Assembly: GCA_937907435.1 (NCBI GenBank)
Contig: CALCIA010000190.1
Location: 10,961 to 74,960, forward strand
From: an uncultured Actinomycetes bacterium
Lineage (GTDB): Bacteria > Actinomycetota > Thermoleophilia > Solirubrobacterales > 70-9
DNA length: 64,000 nucleotides
Direction of reading: 5' to 3'
A program made the position numbers and the translations under genes. The notes below the pieces were generated by a model, which saw only the letters and a list, made by a program, of their open reading frames with translations, was not told the DNA's origin and made no database searches. How positions within the stretch are numbered: position 1 is the stretch's first letter; each line of letters begins with the position of its first letter. Of the stretch, positions 61,400-64,000 are shown in pieces.

Positions 61400-62171
61400 C
61401 CGCCCTGCCCCGCAGCGGCCCCTCCCGGCTCGTTTCCGGCTTGCTCCCCGTTATTTCTGCCTCGACGCCGCTCAACGCTTCCTAGGGGCATCCAGGGCCA
61501 TTTTTGACCCCTTCCCTGAATGACACTTCTGGCACCCCGGCTCCGCCGGTCGCGTGCTTTCGGGGTCCGCTTCGCTCCCGCCCCTGCGGGGCCGCCCCCG
61601 GCGCCCTCCCGCCCGCTGGTGCAGGTCGGCGACGGGCGATTGTCCCGCCGGCATCCCTGCCGTCATGCCAACCGCCGATCCGTCACCTGATCGCGGGTTG
61701 CTCCGCTCCCGTCCGGTCGTTGTTCCGGATCGGTTTCCCCCCAAGCCTCTGTGGGGGGTGAAACCGGCCGGCTTTACCTTATGCGGAAGGTCGCTACGCT
61801 CCGATTTGCGTGCGTAATCCCCCTCCCGTCCCCCGTCGGGGGAGGCGGGGAGTTAAAAGGGAGAGAAGGGTATCGCGGTTTCTTTCGGTGCTCCCGTTGG
61901 TCGCCGAAAGGTCCCTGCCCCGGCCGTGATAGCCACGTCACTCCGCGGGCCAGCCCGGCTCAGCCGAGGGCCCGAAAGGAGGAAAGCGGGCATTCGGGCA
62001 TTCGGGCATTCCAGCATTCAAACCACTGATCGCATCCTAAAATCTCGTGCGTGCTCACTCCAGAAAGGTGGAATGCCCGAATGCCCGAATTCCTGAATTT
62101 GCCGTTTGGCTGCATCATCAAGATGCGGTGCGTTTTCTTTCCAGAAATACGGAATGCCTGAATTCCCGCTT
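61400..62171. other. Non-coding region between rep and par
   Basis: 772 bases without a credible gene: reading frames here lack ribosome sites and normal composition. It contains the GC-rich hairpin repeat copy B (61537-61625) and, from 61990, the start of the GAATGCC/GAATTC repeat clusters. Confidence 0.5.
61537..61625. repeat. GC-rich hairpin repeat, copy B
   Basis: Counterpart of 943-1027. Hairpins CCGGC-TCC-GCCGG and GCCCC-TGC-GGGGC are followed by the shared GCCCTCCCGCCCGCTGG. Confidence 0.5.
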
Positions 62172-62195
62172 TCAGGCGTTCCCGCTTTCCGCCGT
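61988..62195. repeat. Par-type repeat cluster 1
   Basis: Three tandem CATTCGGG units (61988-62012), then GGAATGCCCGAATGCCCGAA (about 62071-62090), GAATTCCTGAATT and GGAATGCCTGAATTCC (about 62151-62166). These are degenerate inverted GAATGCC/GGCATTC boxes. They lie beside an RHH gene and upstream of parA, as expected for a centromere. Confidence 0.55.
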
Positions 62196-62447
62196 TCCTC
62201 CGCTGCCTCCGTCCCCCCCTCCCCTGTCGCTGACCACGAAGCGGCGAAGGTGCTGGTTGATTAGCGACTCCACCAGCTCGGAACGATCCATGCCGAGCAT
62301 CGCCGCATGAACGGTAAGCCGTTGAGAGGCGTCGGCGGATAGATGGATCGTGGCTTTGACCTTGGAAGCGGCAGGCCGGTTAGCCGCCTTGACGGACGAA
62401 CGCCTTCGCCCCTTGCCGCTTGAATGCTCACCGATTTCTGCCGCCAT
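62172..62447 (-). CDS. Ribbon-helix-helix DNA-binding protein
   Basis: 91 residues from ATG 62447 (GGAGAA five bases upstream). Basic N-terminus (KGRRRSSVKAANRPAASKVK) then an RHH fold: KATIHLSADASQRLTVHAAM and MDRSELVESLINQHLRRFVV. Divergent from parA and embedded between repeat clusters. It may be a par or copy-number regulator binding the repeats. Confidence 0.75.
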   Translation of the reverse strand: MAAEIGEHSSGKGRRRSSVKAANRPAASKVKATIHLSADASQRLTVHAAMLGMDRSELVESLINQHLRRFVVSDRGGGDGGSGGTAESGNA

Positions 62448-62563
62448 GCCATTTCTCCGCTTGTCGGTTTCGCGATTCAACCACCTAGCCTGCAAATAAC
62501 ATTCGGCCGGCAGGCTCACGGGCTTGACCCGAGGCTCGACTTCCGCTTTACTGCCGCGTGAAT

Positions 62564-62620
62564 TCTGGAATGGCGGAAAGGCGAAATGCCTGAATTACCC
62601 CCTTCTTGAATTCAGGCTAA
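62564..62620. repeat. Par-type repeat cluster 2 (parA leader)
   Basis: GAATTCTGGAATGGCGG, GAAATGCCTGAATTA and TTGAATTCAGGC within 57 bases directly before the parA ribosome site. Overlap with the parA promoter region suggests that the binding protein both partitions the plasmid and represses parA. Confidence 0.55.
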
Positions 62621-62652
62621 ACAAATCGTTATACAGGAGGGAGTTGCGCATC

Positions 62653-63393
62653 GTGAGTATCTTGGCAATCGTGAATCAGAAAGGAGGCGTGGGAAAGACC
62701 ACCACCACTGCGGCCCTGGGCGTGATCCTGGCCCGGCAGGGCAGGGGGGTGCATCTGGTCGACATGGACCCCCAGGCTGACCTGACCAGCGCTTTGGGGC
62801 AGAGCGACGATAAAGGTTTGCTGTACGAGGCCCTGACTAAGCGCGGGCCGCTTCCCATCGTATCCGTGGGAGAAAGCCTCACCCTCACGCCATCGTCCAT
62901 CGACCTCGCGGGCGGTGAAACGCAGTTCGTGGCGTCGGTCGGCCGTGAGTATCTGCTGAAGACGTGCCTGGCGAAATCGAACCTGCCGAAGGGCGTCACG
63001 GTACTGATCGACTGTCCGCCGTCGCTCGGCGTGCTGACCAGTAATTGCCTTGCGGTTGCCGATACGTTGATCGTCGTCGTCAAACCTGGCGGGTTCGAAA
63101 TGCGGGCCGTGGCCACGCTCGAAGAGCTGGTAAAGACCTACCGCGAGCAGGTGAATCCTACCCTGACGATTGCCGGCGTCATCATGACCGAGGTGCATCC
63201 CCGGCGGGCCATCAACGACGTGGTGGAGGAGGAAATCGGGCAGCTCTACCCACTCCTCGGCAAGATCAGGGCCGAGTCGGAGCTGATGTATTCGACCAGC
63301 GAAGGGCGGATTTTGAAGCTGACGCGATCCAAGGCCCTCGACGATTACGAGGCGGCGGCGGCGAAGTTGAAGGAGGTGATGAAATGGCGTTGA
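62653..63393 (+). CDS. parA: ParA-family partition ATPase
   Basis: 246 residues from GTG 62653; TTG 62644 is also possible. Deviant Walker A VNQKGGVGKTTTT at the very N-terminus, Walker A' LVDMDPQADLT and Walker B TVLIDCPPSLG. There is no N-terminal HTH, so it is the short (type Ib-like) ParA, whose partner is usually a small RHH protein. It segregates plasmid copies over the nucleoid. Confidence 0.93.
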   Translation: MSILAIVNQKGGVGKTTTTAALGVILARQGRGVHLVDMDPQADLTSALGQSDDKGLLYEALTKRGPLPIVSVGESLTLTPSSIDLAGGETQFVASVGREYLLKTCLAKSNLPKGVTVLIDCPPSLGVLTSNCLAVADTLIVVVKPGGFEMRAVATLEELVKTYREQVNPTLTIAGVIMTEVHPRRAINDVVEEEIGQLYPLLGKIRAESELMYSTSEGRILKLTRSKALDDYEAAAAKLKEVMKWR

Positions 63394-63806
63394 ACCGCGA
63401 CAAATTCCGCAAGATCGTCGGAGGCATCACGACCGCGACAGAGCCGCAGGAGTCACCAGCCGACGAAGACGTGAAGCCGGAGGCCGAGGACGCAACGACG
63501 GTGCCGCCGAAAGCGCCAACGGGGCAGGGGACGGAATCTGCCGAGGCTGACGGTCCGGCGAACCAGGAGAGGGCCGAGGAGACCCGCCGTTTCGCCAAGC
63601 GAGGCCGGCCCAAAGGCCGTAAAGACAACGTAGCGACCGGCAAATCCCGCAAAATCAAAGTGTCGCTGTTCCTGGACGAAAAAATCATCAATGACTTGTA
63701 CGACTGGGCACATGCCGACAAGGTCCATCCGGGCGAGATGTTCGAGCGGGCATTGAAGCCCTTCCACGAGAAGGAAACAAAACGACGAAATGCCGGAAAG
63801 CAGTAA
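63384..63806 (+). CDS. ParB-like centromere-binding protein (RHH type)
   Basis: 140 residues. ATG 63384 overlaps the parA stop by 10 bases. The flexible acidic N-terminus (MALNRDKFRKIVGG, then a Pro/Glu-rich stretch) probably stimulates ParA. A basic AT-hook-like patch FAKRGRPKGRKD precedes an RHH-like C-terminus: KIKVSLFLDEKIINDLYDWA and PGEMFERALKPFHEKE. No ParB nuclease-like domain is present, in line with the short ParA. Confidence 0.8.
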   Translation: MALNRDKFRKIVGGITTATEPQESPADEDVKPEAEDATTVPPKAPTGQGTESAEADGPANQERAEETRRFAKRGRPKGRKDNVATGKSRKIKVSLFLDEKIINDLYDWAHADKVHPGEMFERALKPFHEKETKRRNAGKQ

Positions 63807-63807
63807 T

Positions 63808-63925
63808 CACAGAATTCCGGCATTCCTGAATTCAGGTATTGGGAAGATACGGGCCGCAACGCCGCGGAATTCGGGCATGGAGTAATGGGGGAATTCCACC
63901 ATTCCAGAATTCGGACGATGGGTTG
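63808..63925. repeat. Par-type repeat cluster 3
   Basis: After the ParB-like gene: GAATTCCGGCATTCCTGAAT, CGGAATTCGGGCATGG, GGGGAATTCCACCATTCC and AGAATTCGG. Same box family as clusters 1 and 2 and as the two 31-bp repeats at 44731 and 49094. The last bases to 64000 show no gene. Confidence 0.55.
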
Positions 63926-64000
63926 CGGCGGGGCGCCAAAGCCCGCCGGAACGGACAGGAACACGCCCCCGATACCCGCCCTATTCATCGCCTGTCCCAA

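Noticed and set aside
63266..64000. Minus-strand frame opposite the ParB-like gene
   Set aside because: Antisense to parA and the RHH gene and runs through repeat DNA; no supported start.
1..64000. tRNA and rRNA genes
   Set aside because: None seen: no cloverleaf with GTTCGA-type arm or rRNA signature was noticed, as expected for a plasmid; a covariance-model scan was not possible.

Overview
The window looks like part of a large, GC-rich (roughly two thirds G+C, judged by eye) plasmid of a planctomycete, most plausibly a member of the Isosphaeraceae. Pointers are a DUF1559 prepilin-like protein with an N-terminal methylation motif, secreted Met/Gly-rich and four-helix Cys-rich copper proteins, and metal-efflux subunits carrying extra metal-binding modules. 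The plasmid nature is shown by an iteron array next to a RepA-type initiator, a ParA plus two ribbon-helix-helix proteins surrounded by short repeats, and a MobF relaxase. No coupling protein or type IV secretion gene is seen, so the element is mobilizable, or its transfer genes lie outside the window.

Layout. (1) 1-14 kb, transfer and establishment: a cut-off TPR-like gene, ArdC antirestriction protein, MobF relaxase with a probable leaderless promoter, a candidate oriT, a DNA methyltransferase, small plasmid proteins and a very large methylase-helicase polyvalent protein. (2) 14-24 kb: a CzcBAC-like RND system and a P1B-type ATPase, ending in two decayed genes. (3) 24-26.2 kb: a complete IS3-family element and remnants of a second transposase and a DUF2325-like gene. 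(4) 26.3-39.4 kb, copper/silver island: a TolC-like lipoprotein and a Met-rich protein on the minus strand; on the plus strand a secreted Cys protein, CusB-like adaptor, CusA-like pump with a large insertion, four-helix copper proteins, Met-rich and YHS-like periplasmic proteins, and a SpoIIE-type phosphatase. Two MITE-like or hairpin elements sit here. (5) 39.4-44.4 kb, minus strand: a six-gene MerR-controlled operon with HMA proteins, a CcdA-like membrane protein, a P1B-ATPase with YPC instead of CPC, and a stand-alone [2Fe-2S] protein, but no MerA. (6) 44.7-54.4 kb, defence-like: an HTH / N6-methylase / predicted nuclease operon flanked by near-identical 31-bp repeats, a membrane-anchored Cas4-like nuclease split over two genes, a helicase-nuclease fusion and a tyrosine recombinase. 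(7) 53.8-55.4 kb: VapBC-like and Phd-ParE toxin-antitoxin modules. (8) 55.5-58.2 kb: chromosomal-type planctomycete genes (DUF1559, YkvA, TauE). (9) 58.4-59.2 kb: an AT-rich insert with two small secreted Cys-rich proteins, one metallothionein-like. (10) 59.4-64 kb: iterons, rep, par genes and par-like repeats.

Together the genes describe a metal-resistance and defence plasmid. Efflux pumps, periplasmic chelators and regulators handle cationic metals, while antirestriction, methylase, nuclease and addiction modules secure entry and persistence. Functions are assigned from recognisable motifs in the translated sequence; no database search was possible.
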